From Incurvaria masculella (Eukaryota; Arthropoda; Insecta; Lepidoptera; Incurvariidae): DNA of 64,000 bases. This document shows positions 49,859-62,607 of this stretch, piece by piece. The translations under genes were made by a program, and so were the position numbers. The stretch covers positions 6,029,001 through 6,093,000 of the forward strand of contig OX335656.1 in the NCBI GenBank assembly GCA_946894095.1, in the 5' to 3' direction. Within the stretch, counting starts at the first letter, position 1. The number at the start of each line of letters is the position of its first letter. The notes beneath the pieces were generated by a model. It searched no databases and was not told the DNA's origin. It saw only the letters and a list, made by a program, of their open reading frames with translations.

Positions 49859-50657
49859 TACTAACACAAGTATATATGTGTAAGTATACTAACATACTTA
49901 CACATATTTAACTGGTTCAACATACTTCTAGGTAACATCGGCGCGAAATTATTGAATCGGGCTATATCAGGCCCTTCATTGTAATGGTTACATTTTAACA
50001 TGCCTTTAAAAAAATATTCGTTCAATCTATTTAATTAAAATAGGTAAAGGATTTTGTTCAATACATTTGACGTATGTGTGCCGACCGACACATATGTTCA
50101 TATATTTTAATATGGACACAAGACATATTTAATTTACTAATGATTTTCGGACGTAAACCATTATCGAACTCTATCATTGACATATTAAAATCAAATGAAG
50201 CGTTACCACGATGTATCAGTTGCGGAAGAAGAACCGCAGTTAAACCAATAAAGACTCGAAACACATCACGACAAACAATATAAATTAGGTCAGCAAAGGA
50301 AACCGCAGCAACCATGTTTACATTCTCGTGCAGTTAATATTTTCCTTACAGTTACAATAACTGCAGATTTTGCAGGATACCTATTATGATACCTTTATAT
50401 AGTTATTGTGTTAGAGAGTTCTCCCTATAATGTATCCAGTTATAGATACAATGAAACCATTCTAGAAAATATTTCGACCAATTTCCGCACTAAGTGACGC
50501 AGTGACCAGTTTTTATAGCTTTGGTATTTTTCCACTTGGCTTTGTCGTGATGAAGCACTAAGGGTCTTGTAGTGCGTCTTCGCAGGGCACACTTTAAAAA
50601 AAGAAGTTATCAATTTGGATGGAGCACCCGCTTCTTATTCTTGAAGAATGCGAATGG

Positions 50658-50885
50658 TATCCTGGAAAACACGGAAAATTATCATTGCCGCTTCGACCAT
50701 TCAAGGCGATGGTACCAACCCTAGTAAGCAAGGAATAGGACCTTCAGTTTGACGAAGAATCCTAACCGCGGCCAGCCTCAACGGATGTAAATGGTCACCC
50801 ATCCAGATCCCAATCGCGCTCAGAGGTGCTTTACCAAGCTTATCGAATCGCAAGGCGTCGCACCACTGGGCTACCGAGGCTGACA
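50658..50885 (-). mobile_element. SINE, 3'-truncated, third head type
   Basis: Read on the - strand it begins GTCAGCCTCGGTAGCCCAGTG and keeps CTGGATGGGTGACCATT, but replaces the 5S-like CCGAAGTTAAGCAACG by ATAAGCTTGGTAAAGCACC. The tail is missing. Confidence 0.75.
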
Positions 50886-51378
50886 TAACATCTTAAAATA
50901 TTTAAATAGTTAAATATATGTCGACAGATTTGGAATAAAAATCCAATTTGAATTCGGTAAATATATTTCAAATTTACATCCGAATCACGTTCATGTAGAA
51001 CCTTTGCTGGGTCAGACCACCACCGACAGCTAGAAATAGGAATAAATCGTTCTATGTCTCTCTGGATCACCTCGAAAACAACATTCGCATATGGGGTATC
51101 AGAGCTATCTTCAAGGGAAGGAGGAGAAATGTGCTTTCAGTCCGTCCCAATCTGTCGACTCGTAGTGCCACACCAGACGTGGCCATTTGCAAGTTTTTCG
51201 ATCTGGGAGTGTTGCACAGTTGACCTCACCAGGCAGTTGTCCGATAAAGCCTGGAAGGGCAAGCATCGACAGCTTGGAGGATGCGTCACCTGATGGATCC
51301 AGGTTACATGTTTGATGCGGCTCCAACTAAGTCAGATTGTGCAGACCAAAGATGCACTCAACCCTAAATATTAGAGTA

Positions 51379-51612
51379 GGTCTGGAATTAATGGGTTTGG
51401 AAACTTTGGCGACGTTGTGGCCTATCAGGCAACCGATTACATGTAGTTTGGAGGTTATGGCGACGTTGTGGCATATCAGGCAACCGATTAAATGTAGTTT
51501 GGAAAATAATACGACGTTGTGGCCAATCGGGCAGCCGATTAAATGTAGATTGGAGATTATGGCGACGTTGTGGCCTTTTAGGAAACCAATTAGATACAAT
51601 ACTACCATACAC
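51379..51612 (+). repeat. 51-bp tandem repeat, four units
   Basis: Units start at 51409, 51460, 51511 and 51562, each beginning with CGACGTTGTGGCC or a variant and ending near GTAGTTTGGA. A partial unit precedes the first. The units differ by several substitutions, so the array is old. The period is a multiple of 3, which keeps a 100-codon frame open (51337-51639, 17-residue repeat with TLWPIRQPI). No known protein is recognised. Confidence 0.9.
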
Positions 51613-54063
51613 AAGGATTTAATAAATGCTTATCAATAACCAAATATAAAAAAAAAACACGTTGTAAGCCTAACGGGAATGGGATCGTAACGAATTTATA
51701 AATTATTATTGGCGTATTTTACACAGGTGTAATATGCAATTAATAGTAAAATATTAATAGGACATATTAAATTGTCAACTGTAATGATGCAGCATCGGTA
51801 ATGGCGAACTTAATGATATGTGGCGTAATTATTATTATTTTTATTGCTCGGTTTATTATTTTGCGGAGTTTATTACTAGGCACCGCAGACATTATCTGAT
51901 CGTGAGCCGACCGTGATAATTGCTGTAGAATTATTAGGTCACTTATTATTACTAATATTTATAATAACTGGATGTGTAGAGTAATTGTGTACCCTCGAAT
52001 AGCCTGCTATTCACTTCATGCAATAGACAATAACGTTGACATAGTATTGCTTACGTATAGCCAGCATGCAATTATCAAATAGTCTAAACGTATATTAACA
52101 TAATATTGCAATGTTTTAATCCTATACTGACGATGGTTTTGAAAAAAGCGAGAATTTAGTAAGACTGCTAAAACATATCTTTAAATTAATTTAATACCAA
52201 TGAGTTTAAGCTATAGCGCCCAGTGAACAATACATAAATGTTTTATGTAACGCCGTACACTTGACCATTCTTATTTGAAAGGGTTTTGGTTTTATTACGG
52301 TATTTAGTCTTTGAACGTTATAATATTTTTCATCCGTTATTATTAAAATTAAAATAATACCTAGATTTGCCCTATATGAAGGTATTCTATGGTGTACTAT
52401 ATAATGACGTGCTCCCTAGCGAATGGGCCAGCAAAGGTTTTACAAGAACATGAATACAATTTGTGAGATAAACTAATGATTAAGGTTGTGCAACCCGGCC
52501 TCACGACTGCTGGGGCATGATTCAACTTGCAAAGGCAAAATCCAGCCAGCTTCGCTGCTAATGTAAAGGTTAGCGGGCGATAGTGATGTACTCAATTGTT
52601 GAACTGAGTAAGCTTATCGATATATTATCATGGTTGTTATAATATGTCCATATTTGATATTTTATGTTGATTGTGTCAATGGCATTTTATGCTGATAACG
52701 TTTTCATTCATTTATATGTCCGCTATCTTTATCCCTATGCATATTGTGTAGGCCGGAAAATGACATCAACTATTTTTTATCCTGATAAGAATTATTTCTG
52801 TAACTATCCCTAGCGAAACGGGGAAGCGCAGCTAGTGTAAATATATATCGGAACGATCAATAATATGATTCTTACCAATTAATATCAAGCAATTTTAATA
52901 TGTTTTGCAATTTTCTTTATCGTTACTCTTTGGTCAGTCTGTATAATAACGATCGAGGCGATATAAGATAACCTGTAGACTCGTGCCAAGAAATAAAGAC
53001 CAGAAGCCACATTGGGATGCCTCGCTCGTTAATTTATGAATGAAGGAAAGCTCGTCTACAAGGCGACATGTTAGGACCATTGGCTCATATGAATCAGTTA
53101 GTGTATTTTAATATACGTGTAACTACCAGCTAGCTACGCGACCCGTGAGAGAAAAGGAGGCTTCTTACAGTGTAATAACGAAGCATTCTTAAAGTTTGGT
53201 AAAGGAATGATTCCATGCTTAGAGTCCATGATACCTCGACGATGAGAAAAGCAAAGACGTCTGACCATAAATGATTGATTGTTGATCTGTATTTTTAGTC
53301 CCTGTGATAATTATCTGTATTGTTTAGAGATTGTAATCAAATAGTAAGTGTGCGAAGAGCAGTTTCCAATATGACCAGTGATTTATTGGAAGGTTTTAAG
53401 GTCTCCCCTAAATAACTCAAAAATGTGTTAGTCTTGTACATCTATGCTCCCCCAAACTAGACCCAAACTCACCAGTTATCGTTACTTAAAGAAATATGAT
53501 TCAACCAAATTAGCAGGTAATGAACATATTACTTTAACCCATGATACAGTCAAGCACTAGTTTGGGAAAGAGATAACATAACTGTTTTTCTACTGTACCT
53601 TTATAAAATTAAATATGATTTGATTGGATTTGCAAGCTTGGCAGCATCGTCTTTTTCATTCATCGACATAGAAAACCACTATTTTGTTGCTCCGGCGCAA
53701 TATTTGTTTTCCTTTATACCATCTATTGAAACAAAGTTGTTTCCGATCTTTATATCAACTATTGAAACATAGTAGTTTCCAGCATATCGATTAGGCGCGT
53801 ACCAGTTTCACATCACTAAATGAAGCCGTTGCGATCATTGTCAATTGGTTCGTGACCAAAATATAAGTATCGGCTTATTATCTTAATAATTTTGAATGCT
53901 AATTTAGGAACTGACTCACTTCGGATCGAGGCTGAGCTTTTTTTAAGAAAAACCGTTTTACCAGAATAAAATAAGTCTACGTACTAAGATCATTTAAATT
54001 TTTTGAGAACTGCGTTGCTGAAAGGTTTTAGAATATCAAATACATGTATCGAGGTGCAACCGT
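51613..54063. other. AT-rich intergenic stretch
   Basis: Nothing recognisable: no open frame above about 60 codons and no repeat shared with the rest of the window that I could see. Confidence 0.5.
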
Positions 54064-54112
54064 GTTTTTTTTTGTGGAAACTGACATTGATGGTTTATAC
54101 CACCCAATTACC
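54064..54112 (-). mobile_element. SINE tail fragment
   Basis: A second degenerate copy of the SINE 3' tail (T-run, then GACATTGATGGTTTATACCAC) lies directly beside the tail of the 54113-54502 copy in the same orientation. This suggests a tandem insertion into the A-rich tail. Confidence 0.6.
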
Positions 54113-54502
54113 GTCATTTTTTTTTTTATGTGACTGGACATGGATGGCTAATACCACACCTTCTGTCATGGTATTAGCCCAACACACCACATGGGAACTA
54201 GGTGCCATGCCAGGACCTTCGTTATATTGCACGGCTACATTGAACTGGATGGAAAACACGGACAATTTTCATTGCCGCTTCGACCATCGTTCATCCAATG
54301 CGATGGTACCAACCCGGGCGGGAGTAACCCTACCACCTAGTAAGTAAGGAAGGGGACCTACAGTTTAACGTGGGATCCGAACCACGGCCAGCCTCTCTCA
54401 ACGGTCGAATGGTCACCCATCCAAGACCAGACCGGACCCAGCGTTGCTTAACTTCGGAGAGCGATCGCCGAAGTGTCGCGCCACTGGGCCACTGAGGCTG
54501 AC
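54113..54502 (-). mobile_element. SINE with 5S-rRNA-like head (most complete copy)
   Basis: Read on the - strand it starts GTCAGCCTCAGTGGCCCAG. It then carries CCGAAGTTAAGCAACG and, after 16 bases, CTTGGATGGGTGACC: the 5S rRNA box A and box C regions at the 5S spacing. A tRNA box-B-like GGTTCGGATCC follows, then the common SINE body (GGTTGGTACCATCGC, TCCAGTTCAATGTAGCCGTG, CCATCCATGTCCAGTCACAT) and an A-rich tail. The 5S match is from memory of the conserved eukaryotic 5S sequence. No protein is encoded. Confidence 0.85.
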
Positions 54503-54521
54503 TCATAATATAAGCTTAATA

Positions 54522-54580
54522 AACCACATTCCCGAGGGAATTAGATGCCATGCCAGGACCTTCCCTTTATCAGTACGGCT
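54522..54580 (-). mobile_element. SINE fragment
   Basis: CACATTCCCGAGGGAATTAG and GCCATGCCAGGACCTTCC from the SINE body, 20 bp past the 54.1-kb copy. Confidence 0.55.
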
Positions 54581-55231
54581 TGAGTACTCAAGAAAAAGTA
54601 CTCGTCGATGATGACTGTGTAATAACACGTACCTTTCATATCTTTCATATCAGCGACTTTGGCGATTCGCGACGGGATTTTAGCACTATGATTAAATATG
54701 AATATCAAAAGGGCCCAATTGGAAATGTTGGCTACTATTTTTGGTGCGTCCACTTGTTAACTAGACACGTAAAATCTACCTCAAGGGGAATATATACGAA
54801 ATATACAGGCCGAGTTTGTTAAAAAAAATAAGAATTTTGTAGAATTAAACAGCTACATAGTGCTTATAATATGGACATTTCTTATCTAAATAAGAATGGT
54901 CAGAAGTATTTTCAAATAGTTTAAATTGGGCTTAAGGAAAAGTGTATACAGGGTAAATATCTTTAAAACTGAATAGAATTTCCTTCCACTTAACCCTTGC
55001 ATACATAGAAAATATGCGTTGTTAGCACGCGTCAGTCAATTATAGATATGTCAATTATTGATCAATTATTATAGAAAGCAAAACTATTTGATTTAAAAAA
55101 TGTACACCTAACCGTAGCCTAGGCACCTCAGTGACGCGACGCCTCGGTGTTTGATCATCGAGATTAACAAACACTGGGCGCGGTAAATTTATGGATAGGT
55201 GAATGTTTGACCATAGTTCGGTTCGTCGCGT

Positions 55232-55356
55232 CGGTCGAAGGAGCAATAAAAATTGTCCATGTTTTAGATCCATTCCAGTCGTGCAGTATAAGGAAGGTCC
55301 TCACAATAGTAAGTTTGGTATAGCCATCGATGTCCAATTTCATATAAAAAAAAAAA
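55232..55356 (+). mobile_element. SINE tail fragment
   Basis: AAAATTGTCCATGTT, AAGGAAGGTCCT and TAGCCATCGATGTCCA, ending in an A-run. Confidence 0.6.
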
Positions 55357-55861
55357 CGAGTAATTAATGAAAGTATACAACTTACTTACGAAAAATTATT
55401 TATAAACACGTTTTAGCATACGTATATTGTAGTTATTCTGTGATATTGTGTAGATAGTGAACAGTTACGTTTCAATAGAGATGCATGTAAACATTAAAAT
55501 ATACTTTTAACGCCTTGGATTGATTTCTGATGGATTTCTTTATTTTAATGGTTTTAACAAATTAGAAACGTTTTGCGTTGATTACTTCTTAATTTGCATG
55601 CACGTGCCAACACACACACAGCAAACACATATATTATAGGATAGGCATACAAACACAGCAGACGCTCGTCGCATTGTATACTTGATGGAAGGAACCTTTT
55701 AACACTGGTATGGCTATTGACACAGTATACAAATTAATGGACTATAAAGTACAAAACAAACAACATTAACAATATCTTGACTGTGTTTGATCGCGCATAG
55801 CTACATATATTCGCTTTTTTATGCAATACCTCACGAATCGTTATGATTTATATACCCCATA

Positions 55862-55951
55862 CCCGAGAATACATTCCCTAAGGAATTCGATGCCATGCCA
55901 GTAATTTCCTTGCTACATTCACGGCAACATTGAACTGGATGGAAAACATGA
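55862..55951 (-). mobile_element. SINE body fragment
   Basis: GAATTCGATGCCATGCCAG and ATTGAACTGGATGGAAAACA match the SINE body in reverse. Confidence 0.65.
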
Positions 55952-56160
55952 ATATTTTAAAATTGGTCATGGTTGAAGGTGAGCCCGCAAGCACCGACTA
56001 ATCAGGCAGAGAGTACAGGCTTAATATGAGTGAAAAAAAAATCTATCTACGCCGGATCCTTTCAGCATCACGAAATTGAGTCAATTAGAAAGGATGTTTT
56101 AAAATGATTAAGTATCAACATTTGTGTGGGGAAAATACGATGGGAAAATACAACGTACAA

Positions 56161-56238
56161 CCTCCAAACATGGTGTGAAGAAGCCCCTGGACGGCCGGCA
56201 TGGTTTTTGCAGCCCCCCTGAAATCCCACGGGCGTCGT
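56161..56238 (+). repeat. dispersed repeat D, copy 1
   Basis: CCTCCAAACATGGTGTGAAG, then GGCCGGCATGGTTTTTGCAG and CCCC. Matches 61701-61770 in the same orientation. Confidence 0.6.
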
Positions 56239-57243
56239 CGGATAATTTAAAAGATCTGGCGTAGGCCATATGCCGCGCTTAACATAAAAAATAGCTTCGA
56301 AACCATAACAGTATTGACGTACAATATTTTTTTTGATTTACCTATATTATTGAATGCTCCAAATATATACCTATACAATAATTCATAAAGGACCGGTGTT
56401 CGATTATATGTAACTTATCATGAGTGTTGTAACTTTACATTTCATTAAACATTTTTATTAATAATAATCATTACATTAGCCTAGGATTTAATTTGCAGAA
56501 AGAAGTAGTCGAACACGATTTGAGAAACTTTAGAATTCTGATGTCTTTCTTTTTAAAACCCTAAATAGTCAAAACATATATGATATCATAAAAAAGCTTA
56601 CAATATATTCTTGGCTCCTATTTAAGAGGATAAATATAAAAAGAAGTCATATTTTTTAGTTTAGAAGGTGTATCTAAGTAATTATGAAATATTAGTAAAC
56701 CTATCCTGCTATCCTTATTACATGCATACCAACCATATTAACTCTGGAAAAATATAGAATAAGCAATAATAATAGGCAACGAAATATGTGAGTGTTGCGA
56801 ATTGCGAAAACAAATATTTTTTTGTGTTCCATTTGCTTTAGCCTTAACATAGCTTCGCATTTATTTATCGCCTTTTAATCAATTCTGTGTAATTCCGATA
56901 GAGAGACCAATCCAGTGACTCACGAGAATGTTGAGTCTTATTTCGTATTCTTGTCGTTCTTAACAAGTCTCGACTTGATGTCTCCGACTCCGCCAACATG
57001 TCTACAACATTGAGTTTTATCGGCTGTTTAGGCTATGTTTCAATAATTACAACTGAGGACGAAGGTAATTTTCCTCCGCAGTTTTTATTCCTTCTGCAAC
57101 TTATCTTGCCACGCAAGGACGGTTTGAAATCGTTAAAAAATACACAAGGAAAAACTGGTTCTCCTACTGTCAGCTTTTCGGTTATCGTATCACTTAAGGT
57201 GGCTCTTCCTGGCGAGACTAACTTATTCGCGGGCTTCTCTGAT

Positions 57244-57345
57244 TCAAAGAAAAATACTGGCTCCGTGATGAGGAGGATGCAACATGTCCACAATAGGAGA
57301 CAATGAGCATAGTGTTTTATTTGGTAAGATTTACGAAAATTTTAA
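57244..57345 (-). repeat. dispersed repeat C, copy 2
   Basis: Inverted relative to 49098-49192. An 86-codon frame (57033-57293, -) starts in it and contains ILLITEPVFFFE, which the other copy also encodes before stopping; this hints at a mobile-element gene remnant. Confidence 0.65.
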
Positions 57346-58250
57346 TTATAATACCACTTATAGCTAAAATTTAATCGCAACCGCTTTAGTCAACAATCAA
57401 ACAAAAACAAAAATTATTCTTAATCTTCATGAATGAAGTCGACTGACTAATCTCTTTAAGTTGGTTTTATTTTATATCCACCTCCAAAGTCATTGTATAA
57501 AACGCGTAAAAAATTTGAACTTTCGGACCTTATAACTAAAAAGCCGAACAATATTTTACAATGCTAATATTTATCAGGCATCTAGTTCGACCAAATAAAG
57601 CTGTTTTGAGTATAATTTTGGATCTCTGACAATAAATATGCGCATGATCTTCCTTACACGTCTGTATGGGGAGTTGAGCGGGAAGACCCACCTCATAATA
57701 TGTGGTGCAATAAACATATAATTAGTTATGAAAATTTGGTTGGTTGTGTTCGGTATTCCCCCTATAGTGTCCCACTACTATCTACCAGCTGCAACCAACC
57801 AGATATGCTTATCTAAATCCTCCGCAGGATTCCTCGGATTTTTATTTAAAACAATGGTTGTTTTGTTATTATGTAGAGGCAATGTCATAATCAATAAATT
57901 AGTATTCTATCACTTTATTAACTGCAGTACGTCCCCGCTAACTATTCAAAAACACTTTTTATTCGCTTCCCATCAGTTAGTTGGAGGGTACTAACTTTTA
58001 CTACTTTTTACTTTTAAGCTGGGGGGGAGGGGGTTTAGCTATTCAGTTTTGCATTCGCAATATACAATGAGGCGCAAATTTGCAATGAAAGTGTACATAC
58101 ACATGAAAAGGTTAGTATTCTGGGACAGTTGTTAGTTCGCTTATCAACTGTATTAACCACCTTTACTAACTGCTAAAATTCAGCTAACTTTGCCGAATAA
58201 CTGCGCATTTTATAGTTTCCATGGTTCGAAATACATTTTAACGTCAGAGC

Positions 58251-58510
58251 CCGTAGTCCCAGTTGTCATCTATGTATGGAGACTCATGTCTCATGTAGCG
58301 CGCGCAGTGGGCGTTAAGAGAACTAACATTTGTGGGTCCGAGTTTGATTTGACAGCTTATTCAACGTCGGCGTAAATACGTCGACGTTGGCGTTTACGCC
58401 GACTCCGCGTTTTCATACAAATCGGAAGTCCGAGTTTGACTTTGACAGCTTGAAGAAGTAAAAACACAGAATAAGTAGTAAACACAAATTTAGGTGAGAC
58501 CTCAGACTGA
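58251..58510. mobile_element. MITE family A, truncated terminal repeats
   Basis: The interior matches the 49.4-kb copy closely (GCGCGCAGTGGGCGTTAAG, GACTCCGCGTTTTCATACAA). Most of both terminal repeats is deleted. Confidence 0.8.
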
Positions 58511-58807
58511 TCACTCTGATCTAACCACTCACTTGCCTGTTCACCCGGGGTGTTAATTTGCCATAGAAACCCCCCAGTATAGCAAGTGAGTACAAGACGC
58601 AGCGTATCTAACGGGGTGTTCGTCTGACAGTCTGACCTTCTACCGGCGCGTTAAGCCTTCGTTCAAAACCACAGAGTGATGGGTGAAACCAAAGGTGACT
58701 AGCAGAACAAAAACTAAACATTTCATATTACTTAATATTCTTGTTCACCATATCATCATGGGACAACCTCCTTACACGCCAGCAGTGCTTGGAAGGTGTA
58801 TAGTTTA

Positions 58808-59147
58808 GGCGGCTCGGAGCTCAGTGACGCGGGGACTTAATTGCCTTCGATACCAAATCCTCGCCCCATTCATACGCCACTTTCTTTCTAAGTTGGATAA
58901 ATACATTTCGTCACAAATGCGAGCTGTTGTAGTGGTTCGGAATATATGTTAAACCGTTCTCTTCCTTGGTAGGGTTCAGCTCGCCCAGGTTGGTACCATC
59001 GCATTGGATGAAAAGATGGTCGAAACGACAATGAAACATTTGACGTTTTTTCTATACATTTACATGTAACAGTGCTGGGCGGTGTGTTGGGCTAATACCA
59101 TGACTGTGGGTGTGGCATTAGCCATCCATGTCCAGTTATATAAAAAA
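58808..59147 (+). mobile_element. SINE with tRNA-like head
   Basis: Head with GAGCTCAGTGACGCGG and CCAAATCCTCGCCCC. Body with GGTTGGTACCATCGCATTGG. Tail with TTAGCCATCCATGTCCAG and an A-run. Part of the middle is diverged or deleted. Confidence 0.8.
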
Positions 59148-60553
59148 GGTTCTTTCTACTAAACAATTACACTATCTCTATTACACCGCCGTCAAAAACA
59201 CTACCAATAAACCCGGTATATCATATATATAATAATCGGTAATAATCATAGAATCGAGTGACCCATGATGGAGTATTCTGTGGGGTATGCCTATTTATTC
59301 TCTATTCCGAGATTATAAGTAATGAATCTTACAACATATGTATGTTTGCCTGTTAGAATTGTTCGAGGTTAGGCAGCGGAATAAGAAATATTTATTAGTA
59401 GAACATTTATTGTAAGAATTCAAGTAAGTTGTGACTCGCCACACTTGCGGCACAAATATAAACTTTATTACCAGTATAAAATTACTGTTTTCAGCTGTAC
59501 TGAAAAATAGGTTTCTTTTTAGAAACATGTCTTCGCATTTCCTCGAGGAATTAATTGCCTCGTTTGTCATTGTTGTTTGTCCAAAAAATGTCCTTGTTTA
59601 TTGTAGTCTTGCTCTTAACGGGTAATGCATCGGTTACATAAAAACAATCGTTACTTTTATTGGTATTTAGGAAGGTCACCAAGTCAAAATATCGACCTAT
59701 ACATGTTTTCGTGAAAGTAAATTATATCAAACGTGTAGTTAATATCAGCACACAGGCAGAAAGAAGCCACAAATAAACATTGCCGGATTTTTATTCTTCT
59801 AAATCCAGTGATTAAATCTATTTCATATAACTTACCTTATATAAGTGCCTACCAAACTACATTCGATATTGGAAAACCTATGGAATAACGATCATGTGCA
59901 GAATAAAAAAAAAAGCACTTTGTGTGTTTTACGGTTCTCTATATCTCGCTGTAGTGCATTGCAGAATGCATACGATGCAAATCTGCCTTAGCGTTGGCGG
60001 AAGGCTGTCGGCGAGTTATTAGGGTTCCGGCGAATACTATTACTGACCTAAGTAAACGTTAAAGAAAACTTACATCAAGGGGATATTTATGCCATAAGAT
60101 AGATAACGGTTCCTTTAGTTGGTGTTAATAATATACTGTCGTAATTTCACAACCCGAGTTTGAATGAATGAGCTATTATTATATGAAAGTAATTCTGGGT
60201 ATTCAATTTATCTTTTGAAAAAACAAAAAAAAAAGGTCTTTTAAAATAATTGGGTATGTTTAATATTGTAGGGGGCAGTTCAGAATCAGCGCTTGTTAGG
60301 ATGGACTGCTAACGTATAAAACTCGCTAAATACTTCTTATTTTCGCTGGTATTATGACATTTCTCACCAGCGCCATCTCCCGTCACGTTACGGGAGAACG
60401 TGAAGTTAGTTACACCGTTATCAAATTAAGTTTAATTCCAAATGTTGCCTGCCTAGCATGAATAAAACGTTTCATTTTAACTATAAACTAAGTAATGTCA
60501 TTGTAAATAAATCATATTATATCATTGATATTTATTGGTTTGTATTTAATGTA

Positions 60554-60714
60554 AGCGGCAATGAAAATTGTCCGTGTTTTCCGTCCAGTTCAATGTAGCC
60601 GTGCAATATAATGAAGGTCCTGGCATGGCATCTAGTTTCCATGTGGTGTGTTGGGCTAATACCATGACAGAAAGTGTGGTATTAGCCATCCATGTCCAGT
60701 CACATAAAAAAAAA
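60554..60714 (+). mobile_element. SINE 3' half
   Basis: Starts in the body (AGCGGCAATGAAAATTGTCC) and runs through the tail and A-run. It is very close in sequence to the 54.1-kb copy, so probably young and 5'-truncated on insertion. Confidence 0.85.
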
Positions 60715-60832
60715 TGTGAATTGCAACGCCACGATCCGCTCCAAAAAAACCTAATTAAAATAAAAATATATCTAATTTTTTTTCAGATTTTATTTAAATT
60801 TTTTCATAGCTGTCAATTCTGAAATCCGTGGT

Positions 60833-60855
60833 ATGAATGAATGAATGAATGAATA
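60833..60855. repeat. ATGA tetranucleotide microsatellite
   Basis: About five units of GAAT/ATGA. Confidence 0.9.
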
Positions 60856-61700
60856 ATTTCCTTATTGTGCATAGACAAAAATATAATTCAAAGAAAACAT
60901 ACAGCAAAACAACGATACTGCACAAAGGCGAACTTATCACTAAGGGCCGAGTGCACGAAAGGACAAAAAATCAAAATCATCGTCAAAGTATGATCAAACA
61001 GGTCACTTTCTATGGACACTATGGAAGGAACTCCATGCGGTTCACTAAAAGTGACGTGTTTGAACATTGATCAACTCAGCCGTCTCTTCGTGCAACCGGG
61101 GCTAAGAGTGATTTCTTCCAGTCAACCCTCGGGGTAATGAGAAGAGGCAATAGAAATATACATATATTGTGTATACATACGTGACACGACAGAATTTGAA
61201 AAGAGAAAAAAAAAACTCCATATACATACATATACCATAATATATATATATTCGTACTCGGACGGAACCCTCACTCGTCATGCGGCGCGCTCTTTTGTTT
61301 CTTTCTTCCAATGTTTTCGTCGTGGCCAGGTTCGCTAACCGAAAACCTGAGGGTCTCCGTCTGCATAATATCGTTAATTGTGTCTAATGAAAGGTTTCGC
61401 TCGGAAGCGGTGACTCACGAGTTATTCGCGGTCAACGCATCCAATACCTTCCGAGACTTATTTGGGGGTAATTTCATCTTCGAAGGTACTGCAGTGACCA
61501 TCATTTTTAATTCCGTTATAATAACGGTTGTTTGAAAGCCTTAGATGTATTTTTGGTCGTTGTTTAAAATTACTTGTGATGGTGGGAATGGCGCGGAGAG
61601 AATGTGACTGGTGCCAATTAGCAGTTTGCTGCAAAGTTGGTTGGGTTCGATTACTAAACTTCCATAAAGTTACACGATGCAATATGCACTTTACAGAGGT

Positions 61701-61770
61701 CCTTCAAATATGGTATGAAGAAACAACTGGCTGGTCGGCATGGTTTTCGCAGCCCCGTGAAAGATCCAAA
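61701..61770 (+). repeat. dispersed repeat D, copy 2
   Basis: CCTTCAAATATGGTATGAAG, then GGTCGGCATGGTTTTCGCAG and CCCC. Family unknown. Confidence 0.6.
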
Positions 61771-62221
61771 GCCCATGTGCTTCCTCGGGCACCTTCTATG
61801 TGTGGTCTTGGTGTACGCGAGTGTATATACATGACAATAAAATGCATATTTTAACACGGATATTTCTACGATTTGCTCTAAGATCGTTTCGAAAGGCGAA
61901 TGTATTCTCTTCCTTAAAACAACTATTTGTAATTAAAGTGTGTTATGATGTATAAAAAATATTTTAAAGTATAAAATAGTTGTAGTAATAGTTTATGCTG
62001 TATAATTGATTTTTTTTTTGTTTGTTTTTAAGGTATCTATGTATAACGCCCGTCAAGCATGCACACCCTCAATAACATTTACATTCGTGGCCTGCCTATC
62101 GACCCGTATTTAGGGGATTAACACCTGTGAATTTTTTAGTCAAAGAGCACGGGTTTAAATACAATTTAATGTACTTACTTAGTTATGTTCTGATATTGAA
62201 ATGTAAATTATCGTTGAAAAT

Positions 62222-62386
62222 ACGGACCCTCTATTCTTCGTAACCCATGTAAAAGTGTGGTATCAGTAATTTATAAATGAAAGTTCTTGGCATGGTAATT
62301 AATTTCTTAGGAAATGCAGTGTTTTGGTCTATTATTATTACGACATGAGGTGTAATTTTTGCCATATTTGTCCAGTTTCTTAAAAA
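62222..62386 (+). mobile_element. SINE 3' half, highly diverged
   Basis: Degraded versions of the body and tail landmarks, ending CATATTTGTCCAGTTTCTTA and an A-run. Likely an old copy. Confidence 0.5.
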
Positions 62387-62607
62387 AGAGAAAACCAAAC
62401 TCCCTAAACATTCTCGGAAGCTGCAATTAGGTTAGGATTCGACTCTTCATTAATTGTGTGTAACTGCCAACAGAATAATATTTAAGTATTTTTCTGTATT
62501 CAGTTACATTGATTAATTGTGTACCTTCTTTGCTTAGTTATAATTCAGTTCTCAAGTTTTATAATGAATATTGAATGAATATTTGACTTACATAATTATT
62601 TTTAAGC

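Noticed and set aside
54400..54502. 5S rRNA gene
   Set aside because: Only the central promoter-like part is present and it continues into the SINE body; the 5' and 3' stems of 5S rRNA are missing.
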